Source: Lachnospiraceae bacterium (lineage in GTDB: Bacteria; Bacillota; Clostridia; Lachnospirales; Lachnospiraceae). Taken from it: DNA of 8,001 nt. Numbering within the stretch: position 1 is the first letter of the stretch; every line of letters starts with the position of its first letter. This document shows positions 1 through 6,355 of this stretch, piece after piece. Location: the NCBI GenBank assembly GCA_024697505.1, contig JAILFQ010000166.1:1-8001 (forward strand), written 5' to 3'. The position numbers and the translations under genes were made by a program. The notes beneath the pieces were generated by a model. The model made no database searches. It saw only the letters and a program-made list of their open reading frames with translations, and was not told where the DNA came from.

Positions 1-444
1 CCGGAATGACAGATGAAGAACTTGTTGCTTTGGTAAAACAAAACAACAAGGACGCCACCGATTTTATTATGAATAAATACAAAAACCTTGTCCGCACACT
101 GGCAAAGACTCTTTTTCTTGCCGGAGCGGATAAGGAAGACCTTATTCAGGAAGGAATGATAGGCCTTTATAAAGCTCTTTGGGATTTTTCCGCAGAACTT
201 AATGTGCCTTTCAGGGCTTTTGCTCAGGTTTGTATTAACAGGCAGATGTATACCGCTATAACAAAATCTCAGGCCAGAAGAAACAGCCCGTTAAATGATT
301 ATCTGTCCTTGGATGGATTTGCGGATAATGAGGATTTTGAAAGCGCAAATATCTCCAACGGCATTTTATACGAAAATAATTCAAATCCTGAAGAAATGGT
401 AATTGACAAAGAAATGACTAATATGATACAATGTATGCTTGTTG
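1..444 (+). repeat. Left arm of sigH inverted repeat
   Basis: Bases 1-444 align without gaps to the reverse complement of 580-1023; paired positions sum to 1024. I count 38 mismatches, about 91% identity, mostly at third codon positions. Bases 378-444 match perfectly. The homology reaches the window edge, so the left boundary is not known. Confidence 0.9.
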
Positions 445-677
445 GAAGGCTTTCAAAACTTGAGAAAAAAGTCTTTGAGCTTTATATGAAGGATTACACC
501 TATCAGAAGATAGCAGAGAGTCTTGGAAAAGATATTAAAGCTATAGATAATGCGATTCAGAGGATAAAGCAAAAGCTTACAACAAGCATACATTGTATCA
601 TATTAGTCATTTCTTTGTCAATTACCATTTCTTCAGGATTTGAATTTTTTTCATACAAAATTCCATTTGATATCTGA
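3..677 (+). CDS. sigH: RNA polymerase sigma factor SigH, second (inverted) copy with hybrid C-terminus, 5'-partial
   Basis: This is a sigma-70 family factor resembling Bacillus SigH, which directs transition-phase and early sporulation transcription. The sigma-2 region is intact: the core-binding and -10 recognition segment contains GADKEDLIQEGMIGLYKAL (from about residue 40) and RAFAQVCINRQM. The NPEEM linker follows, then a full sigma-4 helix-turn-helix (LSKLEKKVFELYMKDYTYQ, then IAESLGKDIKAIDNAIQRIK). Native SigH sequence appears to stop at KQKL (base 578). The remaining 33 or so residues are translated from the antisense of the facing copy, so roughly the last ten native residues are missing. 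The first visible ATG is at 6, but the opposite copy starts at a TTG five codons earlier, so the true start probably lies outside the window. No promoter or ribosome binding site for this copy is visible. It could be functional, or it could belong to a misassembled strain variant. Confidence 0.75.
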   Translation, partial: GMTDEELVALVKQNNKDATDFIMNKYKNLVRTLAKTLFLAGADKEDLIQEGMIGLYKALWDFSAELNVPFRAFAQVCINRQMYTAITKSQARRNSPLNDYLSLDGFADNEDFESANISNGILYENNSNPEEMVIDKEMTNMIQCMLVGRLSKLEKKVFELYMKDYTYQKIAESLGKDIKAIDNAIQRIKQKLTTSIHCIILVISLSITISSGFEFFSYKIPFDI

Positions 678-1033
678 GCCGTTTCAAAATCCTCATTATC
701 CGCAAATCCGTCCAGGGACAGATAATCATTTAACGGGCTGTTTCTCCTTGCGTGAGATTTGGTTATAGCAGTATACATCTGTCTGTTGATACAAACCTGA
801 GCAAAAGCCCTGAAAGGCACATTAAGCTCTGCGGAAAAATCCCAAAGAGCCTTATATAGGCCTATCATTCCTTCCTGAATAAGGTCTTCCTTATCCGCAC
901 CCGCAAGAAAAAGAGTCTTGGCAAGTGTACGGACAAGGTTTTTGTATTTATTCATTATAAAATCGGTAGCACCCTTGTTGTTCTGTTTTACAAGACCAAC
1001 AAGTTCTTCATCTGTCATCCCGGCGTAATCCAA
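557..1033 (-). pseudogene. sigH: RNA polymerase sigma factor SigH, operon copy truncated before sigma region 4
   Basis: This copy sits where sigH is expected, directly after rlmB in the cysE-cysS-mrnC-rlmB operon. The start is TTG at 1033-1031. AGGAG at 1044-1040 lies 6 nt upstream and overlaps the rlmB stop (TAG, 1045-1043), so translation is probably coupled. Residues 1-152 match the plus-strand copy except for six substitutions over 146 comparable residues (A/G, D/G, Q/H, S/T, N/Q, N/K). After QCMLV the frame leaves sigH and ends with seven unrelated residues and TGA, because the sequence turns into the antisense of the other copy's C-terminus. The sigma-4 domain that reads the -35 element is therefore absent: 158 residues against about 200-220 in the family. 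As written the product could bind core polymerase but not recognise a full promoter. An intact allele may exist in the real genome. Confidence 0.75.
580..1023 (-). repeat. Right arm of sigH inverted repeat
   Basis: This is the inverted partner of bases 1-444, separated from it by a 135-bp spacer (445-579) that encodes sigma region 4 of the left copy. Homology ends abruptly at base 580, one base beyond an AAGCTT palindrome at 573-578. A transcript of the minus-strand operon that crossed both arms could fold into a hairpin of more than 400 bp. Confidence 0.9.
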
Positions 1034-1042
1034 AGCAATCTC

Positions 1043-1825
1043 CTATTTTTTGTTTAGTCTTTGCCTTACAATTTCGTACGAAAGTATTCCTGCAGCAACA
1101 GAAGCATTAAGTGAATCTATCTGACCTTTCATAGGAATGGAAGCAGTAAAATCGCAAGTCTCTTTTACGAGTCTTCCCACACCCTCTCCTTCGTTACCTA
1201 TAACAAGGCCTATTGGGCCGGTAAGATTCTGCTTATACATAACCTCTCCGTCCATGTCTGCGCAAACAAACCACAGTCCCTGTTTTTTAAGTTCTTCCAT
1301 AGTACGTACAATGTTTGTAACCTTAGCCACAGGTGTGTAATTAAGGGCTCCTGCAGATGTTCTTGCAACAGTTGCGGTAAGGCCTACCGCACGCTGCTTT
1401 GGAATTATTACTCCGTGAGCCCCGGCCTGATTGGCAGTTCTTATTATTGCGCCAAGATTGTGTGGATCCTCTATTCCGTCCAAAATTATAAGAAAAGGAT
1501 CTTCTCCTCTTTCTTTGGCAAGCTTCAGCATATCTTCAACTTCGGAATACTTATAAGCTGCCGCATAAGCTATTACTCCCTGATGCTTTCCGGTTGCAGA
1601 GATCTGGTCAAGTCTTTCCTTGGCAACAAATTTTATTATCGTGTCTCCCTTTTTGGCTTCACGAAGAATTGTACTTATAGGGCCGTCCTTGCATCCGTCA
1701 AGGATAAAAAGTTTATCTATAGTCTTACCGGAACGAAACGCCTCTATTACTGCGTTTCTTCCTTCAATGGTAAGTGCTTCTCCCTCTTCGCCAACCGTAT
1801 TTAAACTCTCTTTTTCTTTATCCAT
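1043..1825 (-). CDS. rlmB: 23S rRNA (guanosine-2'-O-)-methyltransferase RlmB, SpoU/TrmH family
   Basis: RlmB-type enzymes transfer a methyl group from S-adenosylmethionine to the ribose 2'-OH of a guanosine in 23S rRNA. The 260-residue protein has an N-terminal substrate-binding domain (about 17-95, with IEGRNAVIEAF and a GKHQGVIA segment) and a C-terminal SPOUT knot. The three SPOUT motifs are visible: DPHNLGAIIRTANQAG (120-135, with Asn123 and Arg129), GLVIGNEGEGV (206-216), and SIPMKGQIDSLNASVAAGI (229-247). I chose ATG 1825-1823 because GGAGG (1834-1830) precedes it. The frame stays open to 1939, but that stretch overlaps the end of mrnC and has no family match. It is the fourth gene of the T-box operon and is followed 9 bp later by sigH. 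The YacP/Rae1 gene found between rlmB and sigH in Bacillus is absent. A TrmH-like tRNA specificity is less likely given the operon and the N-terminal domain. Confidence 0.93.
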   Translation of the reverse strand: MDKEKESLNTVGEEGEALTIEGRNAVIEAFRSGKTIDKLFILDGCKDGPISTILREAKKGDTIIKFVAKERLDQISATGKHQGVIAYAAAYKYSEVEDMLKLAKERGEDPFLIILDGIEDPHNLGAIIRTANQAGAHGVIIPKQRAVGLTATVARTSAGALNYTPVAKVTNIVRTMEELKKQGLWFVCADMDGEVMYKQNLTGPIGLVIGNEGEGVGRLVKETCDFTASIPMKGQIDSLNASVAAGILSYEIVRQRLNKK

Positions 1826-1841
1826 ATTACCTCCAAACAGG

Positions 1842-2330
1842 TTATTTATTCTTACCGTTAAGTATTCCGGCCGCAACTCTTCCCTGAGGTGTAGCTTCAG
1901 GATCATCAGCTGATGCTGCGGCAATTCTTTCAAGGCCAAGTTTTATTACAGCCATCATTCTGTCAAAATCTTTTTTTAGATAGAGCCAGCCTATTAAAGC
2001 TTCAAAACCGGTCGCCCTTCTGTAATCATTTATAGAGGCATTTTTGGCACTTGTATTTGCCTTTGCATTTCTGCCTCTCTTAAATACAGCCTGTTCTTCT
2101 TCAGAAAGATCGTCCAAAATCGCAAGTATCATTTCCGACTGAGTAGATGCCTTTGCAAGGGACGAAGCCTTCTTGTTAAGTTTCTCTACCGCAGTGTTTC
2201 CCATGCTTACTATAAGGGTTCTTATAACAATTTCGTATGCACAGTCCCCGATATAAGCAAGGTCTAATGATGAGTACTCCGCCGGATTAACATCTTTTAA
2301 ATTAAAAATACTCTTAAGTGCTTCTATCAT
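1842..2330 (-). CDS. mrnC: Mini-ribonuclease III (23S rRNA maturation)
   Basis: Mini-III is a dimeric RNase III catalytic domain without the double-stranded RNA-binding domain. In Bacillus it cleaves the 23S rRNA precursor stem. The 162-residue protein shows the RNase III signature near the N-terminus (LDLAYIGDCAYE, 22-33, acidic Asp29) and the second acidic site in ATGFEALIGWLYL (106-118, Glu110). A basic stretch, VFKRGRNAK, lies between them. The last 25 residues or so, rich in Ala, Asp and Pro, extend past the usual domain end and are probably disordered. The start ATG (2330-2328) overlaps the cysS stop in a TAATG arrangement, which suggests translational coupling. A GGAG lies 12 nt or so upstream inside cysS. 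The gap to rlmB is 16 bp. Confidence 0.93.
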   Translation of the reverse strand: MIEALKSIFNLKDVNPAEYSSLDLAYIGDCAYEIVIRTLIVSMGNTAVEKLNKKASSLAKASTQSEMILAILDDLSEEEQAVFKRGRNAKANTSAKNASINDYRRATGFEALIGWLYLKKDFDRMMAVIKLGLERIAAASADDPEATPQGRVAAGILNGKNK

Positions 2331-3751
2331 TATTTAACCAGCTCCCAAATTGTGCCCTCTCTGGTATCTTTAATTGCTACTCCCTTGGAAAGAAGTTCTT
2401 CTCTTATGGCATCGGCCCCGGCAAAGTCCTTTTCCTTTTTGGCAGCCTTTCTCTCTTCTATCTTTTCAAGAATAAACTGCTCAAGTTCTGAAGAGATTTC
2501 CTGTTTCTTTTCTTCACATTCAGTAAAAAGTCCAAGGGAAAGCACCTCTTCAAAGCTCTTTATAAGAGCCTTCTTGGTAGCATCGTTTACCTGAAGGGCA
2601 AGCACATCATATATAACCGTTATTGCTGAAGATGTATTTAAGTCGTTTGTAATTGCATCCTCAAACTTGCTTCTGTATTCATTATACACATCTTTTGCCA
2701 CTTCGCCATCATCTTTAAGAGAAAGCACCTTCTTTTTAAGCTTATCATAAGCGGAAGTAATGTTGTCCAGTACTTCGTATGAGAACTCAAGCGGTTTTCT
2801 GTAATGAGACTGTAAGCAGAAAAATCTGTAAACAAGCGGATTGTAGCCCTTTTCCTCAAGTACGGAAACGGTAAGAATGTTTCCTGCGGACTTGCTCATT
2901 TTTTCTCCGCCTTTTTCCACCAAATGATGAACATGGAACCAGTAGTTACACCATTTATGCCCTGTAAAAGCTTCGCTTTGTGCAATTTCATTTGTGTGAT
3001 GCGGGAAGATATTGTCTATTCCGCCGCAGTGAATATCCATGTATTCACCAAGGTGCTTCATGCTTATGCAGGAGCATTCAATATGCCAGCCCGGATATCC
3101 TATGCCCCATGGGCTGTTCCATTTAAGTTCCTGGTTGTCAAATTTGGACTTTGTAAACCAGAGAACAAAATCAGACTTGTTTCTCTTATTTGTATCTTCA
3201 CTTACATCGTCTCTAACGCCGACCTTTAATTCTTCTTCGGTCTGGTTGGAGAAAACATAGTAGTTTTTAAGTTTGGAAGTATCAAAATATACATTCTCTC
3301 CGGCAACATAAGCATATCCCTTTTCAAGAAGAACCTCTACCATGTTGATAAACTCAGGTATGCAGTTTGTTGCAGGCTCCACCACATCAGGTCTTTTTAT
3401 ATTCAACTTTTTGCAGTCGTCCATAAAAGCGTTTGTATAGTGAGCCGCTATTTCCATAACGGTCTTATGCTCGCGCTTTGCGCCTTTTAACATCTTGTCT
3501 TCACCGGTATCTCCGTCGGATGTAAGATGGCCAACATCTGTAATGTTCATTACTCTTTTAACATCATAACCTAAATATCTTAAAGTCTTTTCAAGCACAT
3601 CTTCCATTATGTAACTTCTAAGATTTCCAATATGCGCAAAATGATAAACCGTAGGTCCGCACGTGTACATGTTTACTTTACCATCCACATTGGGAACAAA
3701 GGTTTCCACCTTTCTTGTAAGTGTATTAAAGAATTTCATCTTGTTTTCCAT
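2330..3751 (-). CDS. cysS: Cysteinyl-tRNA synthetase
   Basis: This class I aminoacyl-tRNA synthetase charges tRNA-Cys with cysteine in the cytoplasm. The protein is 473 residues, normal for bacterial CysS. Visible motifs are CGPTVYHFAHIGNLRS (31-46, with the HIGH-type HIGN at 40-43), GYPGWHIECS (218-227), HHTNEIAQSEA (251-261) and KMSKS at 284-288. The zinc ligands align as Cys31, Cys226, His251 and Glu255, with the same 25- and 4-residue spacing as in the E. coli enzyme. The C-terminal third is the DALR/anticodon-binding helical region. I chose ATG at 3751-3749. An in-frame GTG at 3763 and an ATG at 3739 are alternatives, and none has a strong ribosome binding site. It lies 38 bp after cysE and belongs to the cysteine T-box operon, consistent with induction when tRNA-Cys is uncharged. 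Confidence 0.96.
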   Translation of the reverse strand: MENKMKFFNTLTRKVETFVPNVDGKVNMYTCGPTVYHFAHIGNLRSYIMEDVLEKTLRYLGYDVKRVMNITDVGHLTSDGDTGEDKMLKGAKREHKTVMEIAAHYTNAFMDDCKKLNIKRPDVVEPATNCIPEFINMVEVLLEKGYAYVAGENVYFDTSKLKNYYVFSNQTEEELKVGVRDDVSEDTNKRNKSDFVLWFTKSKFDNQELKWNSPWGIGYPGWHIECSCISMKHLGEYMDIHCGGIDNIFPHHTNEIAQSEAFTGHKWCNYWFHVHHLVEKGGEKMSKSAGNILTVSVLEEKGYNPLVYRFFCLQSHYRKPLEFSYEVLDNITSAYDKLKKKVLSLKDDGEVAKDVYNEYRSKFEDAITNDLNTSSAITVIYDVLALQVNDATKKALIKSFEEVLSLGLFTECEEKKQEISSELEQFILEKIEERKAAKKEKDFAGADAIREELLSKGVAIKDTREGTIWELVK

Positions 3752-3789
3752 AATTCTACCCACTTTCTTTTCTTTATTGCTTCTTATGT

Positions 3790-4500
3790 TTATCTGTTAT
3801 CTTCTTCATCTTTTTCGGTAATTGCTTCGCATTCCTCTACCATTGTTGCCGCTTCCGGAAGAAACTTTGCAATTATCTCTGCAAGGCGCCTGTTCTCACG
3901 CTTAAGCATCTCAATATCATTTTTTACAGGATCAGGAAGATGGATCTGGTCAAGCTCATCACAAGGAGATACAACCTTTATATTGTTTCTCTTTACCACA
4001 CGCCCCGGCACTCCCACAACCGTTGAATTTGAAGGAACTTCGGAAAGCACTACCGACCCTGCGCCTATCTTGGAATTGTCACCGACGGTAAAAGATCCAA
4101 GCACCTTTGCTCCGGCACTTATCATTACATTGTTTCCGATAGTCGGATGTCTTTTCCCTTGTTCTTTACCGGTTCCACCAAGAGTAACTCCCTGATACAG
4201 AGTAACATTATCGCCGATAACAGCCGTTTCTCCAATTATCACACCATTACCATGGTCTATAAAAAGTCCTTTCCCTATCTGTGCACCCGGATGTATTTCT
4301 ATGCCGGTTTTTCTCACAGTTCTTTGGGAATACCATCTGGCAAGGAAATAATGTTTGTGAAGATAGAGCCAATGAGCAACTCTGTGCCTCATAATAGCTT
4401 TAAAACTCGGATAAAGAAACACTTCCATGTTTGATTTTATAGCCGGGTCTCTGTCCTTTATAACCTGCATTTCTTCTTTTATAAATCTAATGTATCCCAT
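3790..4500 (-). CDS. cysE: Serine O-acetyltransferase
   Basis: CysE makes O-acetylserine from serine and acetyl-CoA, the first step of cysteine synthesis. The 236-residue protein has an N-terminal helical region (1-65, including SFKAIMRHRVAHWLY) and then a left-handed parallel beta-helix of hexapeptide repeats (about 66-170). Catalytic residues sit in DHGNGVIIGETAVIG (82-96, His83) and KRHPTIG (116-122, His118). GGTGKEQG is the usual loop. The C-terminal tail ends in a charged helix (NDIEMLKRENRRLAEIIAKF) that may be a short coiled coil. The start is ATG 4500-4498, with GGAG at 4510-4507 and a 6-nt spacer. An in-frame ATG at 4545 lies inside the T-box terminator stem and is rejected. It is the first gene of the operon, read only when the T-box antiterminates. 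It uses the short N-terminus common in Gram-positive CysE. Confidence 0.95.
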   Translation of the reverse strand: MGYIRFIKEEMQVIKDRDPAIKSNMEVFLYPSFKAIMRHRVAHWLYLHKHYFLARWYSQRTVRKTGIEIHPGAQIGKGLFIDHGNGVIIGETAVIGDNVTLYQGVTLGGTGKEQGKRHPTIGNNVMISAGAKVLGSFTVGDNSKIGAGSVVLSEVPSNSTVVGVPGRVVKRNNIKVVSPCDELDQIHLPDPVKNDIEMLKRENRRLAEIIAKFLPEAATMVEECEAITEKDEEDNR

Positions 4501-4516
4501 ATTTTTCTCCAACCAT

Positions 4517-4556
4517 AAAAAATAAAAAAGCCCCTGTCTTTTCAAAAGACAGAGGC
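4517..4556 (-). terminator. T-box regulated intrinsic terminator upstream of cysE
   Basis: An 11-bp stem, GCCTCTGTCTT (4556-4546) with AAGACAGGGGC (4540-4530), one G-U pair, has a 5-nt loop and is followed by a T-rich run (4529-4517, one A). Its 5' arm overlaps the 3' half of the T-box antiterminator, so the two structures exclude each other. Confidence 0.95.
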
Positions 4557-4752
4557 GTTATTTCGCGGTTCCACTCTGATTTATAACTCTTGCCCCGTAA
4601 CGAAAGGCTAATCGTGTGCAGATACTCAATTTCCCCGCACAAGCTCCCGGACGCACTTCATCTGATTTTCTGCCGCAGATGCTTTCAGCCGGTGACATCC
4701 GCTCTCTTTTGCAGTGTTAAAAAGATTACTCTTTCCGTTCATCGCTTTTACT
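4517..4752 (-). promoter_or_regulatory. Cysteine-specific T-box riboswitch leader
   Basis: This leader senses the ratio of uncharged to charged tRNA-Cys and permits transcription of cysE-cysS-mrnC-rlmB-sigH when cysteine is scarce. Stem I: a k-turn-like GATGA at 4743-4739, then CGGA (4737-4734) pairing with TCCG (4651-4648). Above this lies a specifier loop with AGTA S-turn (4730-4727), closed by ATCT (4726-4723) with AGAT (4663-4660). The 3' side of the loop reads GAAGUGCG, placing the codon UGC (Cys) at 4655-4653. The distal part has a GAGAG bulge element and a GGCTG terminal-loop element. The conserved T-box AGAGTGGAACCGCG is at 4577-4564. Its UGGA bulge would pair with a tRNA ending in UCCA, which fits the U73 discriminator of tRNA-Cys. 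CAGAG (4578-4574) can pair with CTCTG (4554-4550) to form the antiterminator, which competes with the terminator. Confidence 0.95.
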
Positions 4753-4758
4753 TAGTAC

Positions 4759-4787
4759 ATATTATTTTGTTTTTTCTTTTTTGTCAA
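4759..4787 (-). promoter_or_regulatory. SigA-type promoter of the cysE T-box operon
   Basis: A perfect -35 TTGACA (4787-4782), a 17-bp A-rich spacer and -10 TAATAT (4764-4759) give an expected transcription start near 4752, just ahead of the T-box stem I. The -35 begins only 8 bp after the stop codon of the upstream alarmone synthetase gene. Confidence 0.9.
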
Positions 4788-4794
4788 CTTCTTT

Positions 4795-5550
4795 TCAACC
4801 AATGTTCCCCTTGCTTGCAGCCAATGCGTCCGAATAAAACATAAACTCAGGCACCTGGTTTACAAGTTCGTCCGCAAAGGACTCCTCTTCGTCTTCCGGA
4901 ACATAGGTCTTTATTTCTTCGTTAATAAGAAGCATTTTGCTGTCCAAAAATGATACAAGATCGGCACATTCTTTCAGTTCTTTTCTTATGTGTTCCGGAG
5001 CATTTCCTTCAAATTTATAATACATCTTATGTTCAAGGCTTGCCCAGAAGTCCATTGCAATAGTCCTTATCTGTATTTCCACCTTTGTTTCAACAACCAT
5101 ATCCGAAAGATATACCGGCACGGATACAATCATATGATAGCTTTTATAGCCGTTTTCCTTTGGACTTTTAATATAATCCTTTACTTTGATCACCTTTACA
5201 TCGTCCTGATCTTTTATAAGATCCGCAATCCTGTATATATCTGACGTAAAAGAACAGATAATCCTGATACCGGCAATATCATTAATATATCTTACAATAT
5301 TGTCAACCGTAAGAGGAACACCCTTCCTCCTGATCTTTTTCGCTATACTCTCCGGTGATTTTATTCTCGAAGATATATGCTCTATAGGATTATATTGATG
5401 AATAACCTTAAACTCATCATTTAAAATCTCAAGTTTTGTATTCACCTGCTTAAGCGCAGATTCGTACAATAATTGCATTCGGTCCCACTTAACCATGGTC
5501 TCTTTTATAGCTTCCGGATTAAGTGATATTACCGCCGTTTGTTCATCCAT
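4795..5550 (-). CDS. Small alarmone synthetase, RelA/SpoT-domain GTP pyrophosphokinase
   Basis: Small alarmone synthetases transfer pyrophosphate from ATP to GTP or GDP, making (p)ppGpp for the stringent response. The 251-residue protein carries a single RelA_SpoT synthetase domain (about 45-180). Visible motifs are SRIKSPESIAKKIRRKG (61-77, substrate-binding basic segment), DIAGIRI (91-97, Mg-binding Asp91), ENGYKSYH (132-139, GTP-binding Tyr), and VEIQIRTIAMDFWASLEHK (157-175, catalytic Glu158). There is no HD hydrolase, TGS or ACT domain, so it is a synthetase-only RelQ/YjbM or RelP/YwaC type. It is longer than those (about 210 residues), with extra N-terminal helix and an acidic C-terminal tail. 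The start is ATG 5550-5548 with AGGAG (5563-5559) 8 nt upstream. The in-frame ATG at 5601 lacks a ribosome binding site. No terminator separates it from the T-box, so readthrough is possible. Confidence 0.92.
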   Translation of the reverse strand: MDEQTAVISLNPEAIKETMVKWDRMQLLYESALKQVNTKLEILNDEFKVIHQYNPIEHISSRIKSPESIAKKIRRKGVPLTVDNIVRYINDIAGIRIICSFTSDIYRIADLIKDQDDVKVIKVKDYIKSPKENGYKSYHMIVSVPVYLSDMVVETKVEIQIRTIAMDFWASLEHKMYYKFEGNAPEHIRKELKECADLVSFLDSKMLLINEEIKTYVPEDEEESFADELVNQVPEFMFYSDALAASKGNIG

Positions 5551-5571
5551 TTTAAAAACTCCTTTTGTAAT

Positions 5572-5604
5572 TGCATGCTGCTTATGTAAGCCCCATAGCA
5601 TACA
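5572..5604 (-). promoter_or_regulatory. Bulged hairpin in the 5' leader of the alarmone synthetase gene
   Basis: Read on the minus strand, TGTATGCT (5604-5597) pairs with AGCATGCA (5579-5572) with one G-U pair. GCTT (5591-5588) pairs with AAGC (5583-5580) around an ACAT loop, leaving ATGGG (5596-5592) as a one-sided bulge. The hairpin ends 8 bp before the AGGAG of the gene. It has no following T-run, so it is not a terminator. A regulatory role is inference. Confidence 0.45.
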
Positions 5605-5630
5605 TTTTTATTTCTTATGTATTAATGTTA

Positions 5631-5642
5631 GCAGACAATTGT
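5631..5642. repeat. 12-bp intergenic motif GCAGACAATTGT, copy 1
   Basis: An exact copy of the 12-mer at 6385-6396, in the same orientation, lies in the ispF-alarmone synthetase intergenic region. It contains the 8-bp palindrome ACAATTGT. It may be a shared regulator site; the function is not known. Confidence 0.4.
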
Positions 5643-5687
5643 TAAGGAATTATTAAAAGTACGAATCTTTAAGACTTATTTAAGAAT

Positions 5688-6269
5688 TTATTTATTTTTC
5701 CCTCTTGCCCCCGGGCAGGACGCACATGCGGAACATGGAGAGCTCCCCACATTTTCAAGGAGGTTTCTTGAAGAAACGTCTGTAAAATATGCATCTCTTA
5801 CATCTTCAATAAGGCAGGCTGCCTGAGAGGCTATCCCTTCTCCCGCACCTGTAAAACCAAGCCCCTCTTCTGTAGTCGCTTTAATATTTACCTGGCTCTC
5901 GTCAAGTGCGAGAACTCCGCATATTATTCTCTTCATTTCCGGAAGAAAAGGAGCCATTTTTGGCTTCTGCGCAATAATGGTAGCATCTATATTTGAAATG
6001 ATAAATAAATTGTCATCAAGCATTTTCTTAACTTCTTTTAAAAGATCGACACTGGATATACCCTTGTATTTTTCTTCCGTATCCTGGAAATGCTTTCCTA
6101 TATCTCCAAGGGCGGCCGCCCCAAGCAAAGCATCCATAATGGCATGTAAAAGAACATCCGCATCAGAATGGCCAAGTAAACCTTTTTCAAATGGGATTTT
6201 AACTCCGCCTATTATTAAATCTCTGTCAGAGACCAATCTATGTACATCATAACCTGTTCCTATTCTCAT
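5688..6269 (-). CDS. ispF: 2-C-methyl-D-erythritol 2,4-cyclodiphosphate synthase with cysteine-rich C-terminal tail
   Basis: IspF cyclises CDP-methylerythritol 2-phosphate to methylerythritol cyclodiphosphate with release of CMP, in the MEP isoprenoid pathway. It normally works as a homotrimer with zinc at the interface. The metal ligands align as Asp8 and His10 (GTGYDVHRL) and His42. [19 protein letters not shown] spans 33-51 and [19 protein letters not shown] spans 132-150. The position after FTG is Ala, where many homologues, such as E. coli, have Arg. The core ends near residue 155, but this protein has 193. The extra 38 residues or so end in [16 protein letters not shown], with Cys179, Cys182 and Cys185 in CxxCxxC spacing. 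The start is ATG 6269-6267 with AGAGGG (6280-6275) 5 nt upstream. No clear terminator separates it from the alarmone synthetase gene 137 bp downstream. The tail could bind metal or an Fe-S cluster, but that is inference. Confidence 0.95.
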   Translation of the reverse strand: MRIGTGYDVHRLVSDRDLIIGGVKIPFEKGLLGHSDADVLLHAIMDALLGAAALGDIGKHFQDTEEKYKGISSVDLLKEVKKMLDDNLFIISNIDATIIAQKPKMAPFLPEMKRIICGVLALDESQVNIKATTEEGLGFTGAGEGIASQAACLIEDVRDAYFTDVSSRNLLENVGSSPCSACASCPGARGKNK

Positions 6270-6355
6270 TTTTTCCCTCTTTATCTTTCTTTAAGTAATA
6301 AATATTTTAATACGCCTTCGGCATTTTTACTCTGTTAAAAAAAAACAACACATAA

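Noticed and set aside
573..578. Restriction-site ligation (AAGCTT) as the cause of the sigH inversion
   Set aside because: The AAGCTT codes for the KL of the left copy, and the right arm does not resume with an intact matching site, so a clean cut-and-ligate join does not fit. The palindrome may still have aided template switching.
1..1033. Insertion sequence or transposon with terminal inverted repeats
   Set aside because: The repeated arms are sigH coding sequence, there is no transposase, and the 135-bp spacer is only the end of sigH.
1826..1939. Long N-terminal extension of RlmB (38 residues)
   Set aside because: It overlaps the 3' end of mrnC in another frame, has no family similarity, and the ATG at 1825 has a GGAGG.
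2924..3229. Plus-strand open frames inside cysS, rlmB, cysE and the kinase gene
   Set aside because: They lie antisense to well-supported genes, show no recognisable motif and have no convincing ribosome binding sites.
4501..4545. Upstream ATG for CysE at 4545
   Set aside because: It lies within the T-box terminator hairpin; the ATG at 4500 has a well-spaced GGAG and matches the usual N-terminus.
5551..5601. Upstream ATG for the alarmone synthetase at 5601
   Set aside because: It has no ribosome binding site, and the stretch forms the leader hairpin and the AGGAG of the downstream start.
5597..5630. Promoter for the alarmone synthetase (TTAACA with TACATA, or TTAATA with TATGCT)
   Set aside because: Each candidate is a weak match in very AT-rich DNA, and none is clearly better than the others.
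6306..6330. Small GCC-TTC-GGC hairpin followed by T on the plus strand, as a terminator
   Set aside because: The stem is only three strong pairs before mismatches and no plus-strand gene lies upstream.
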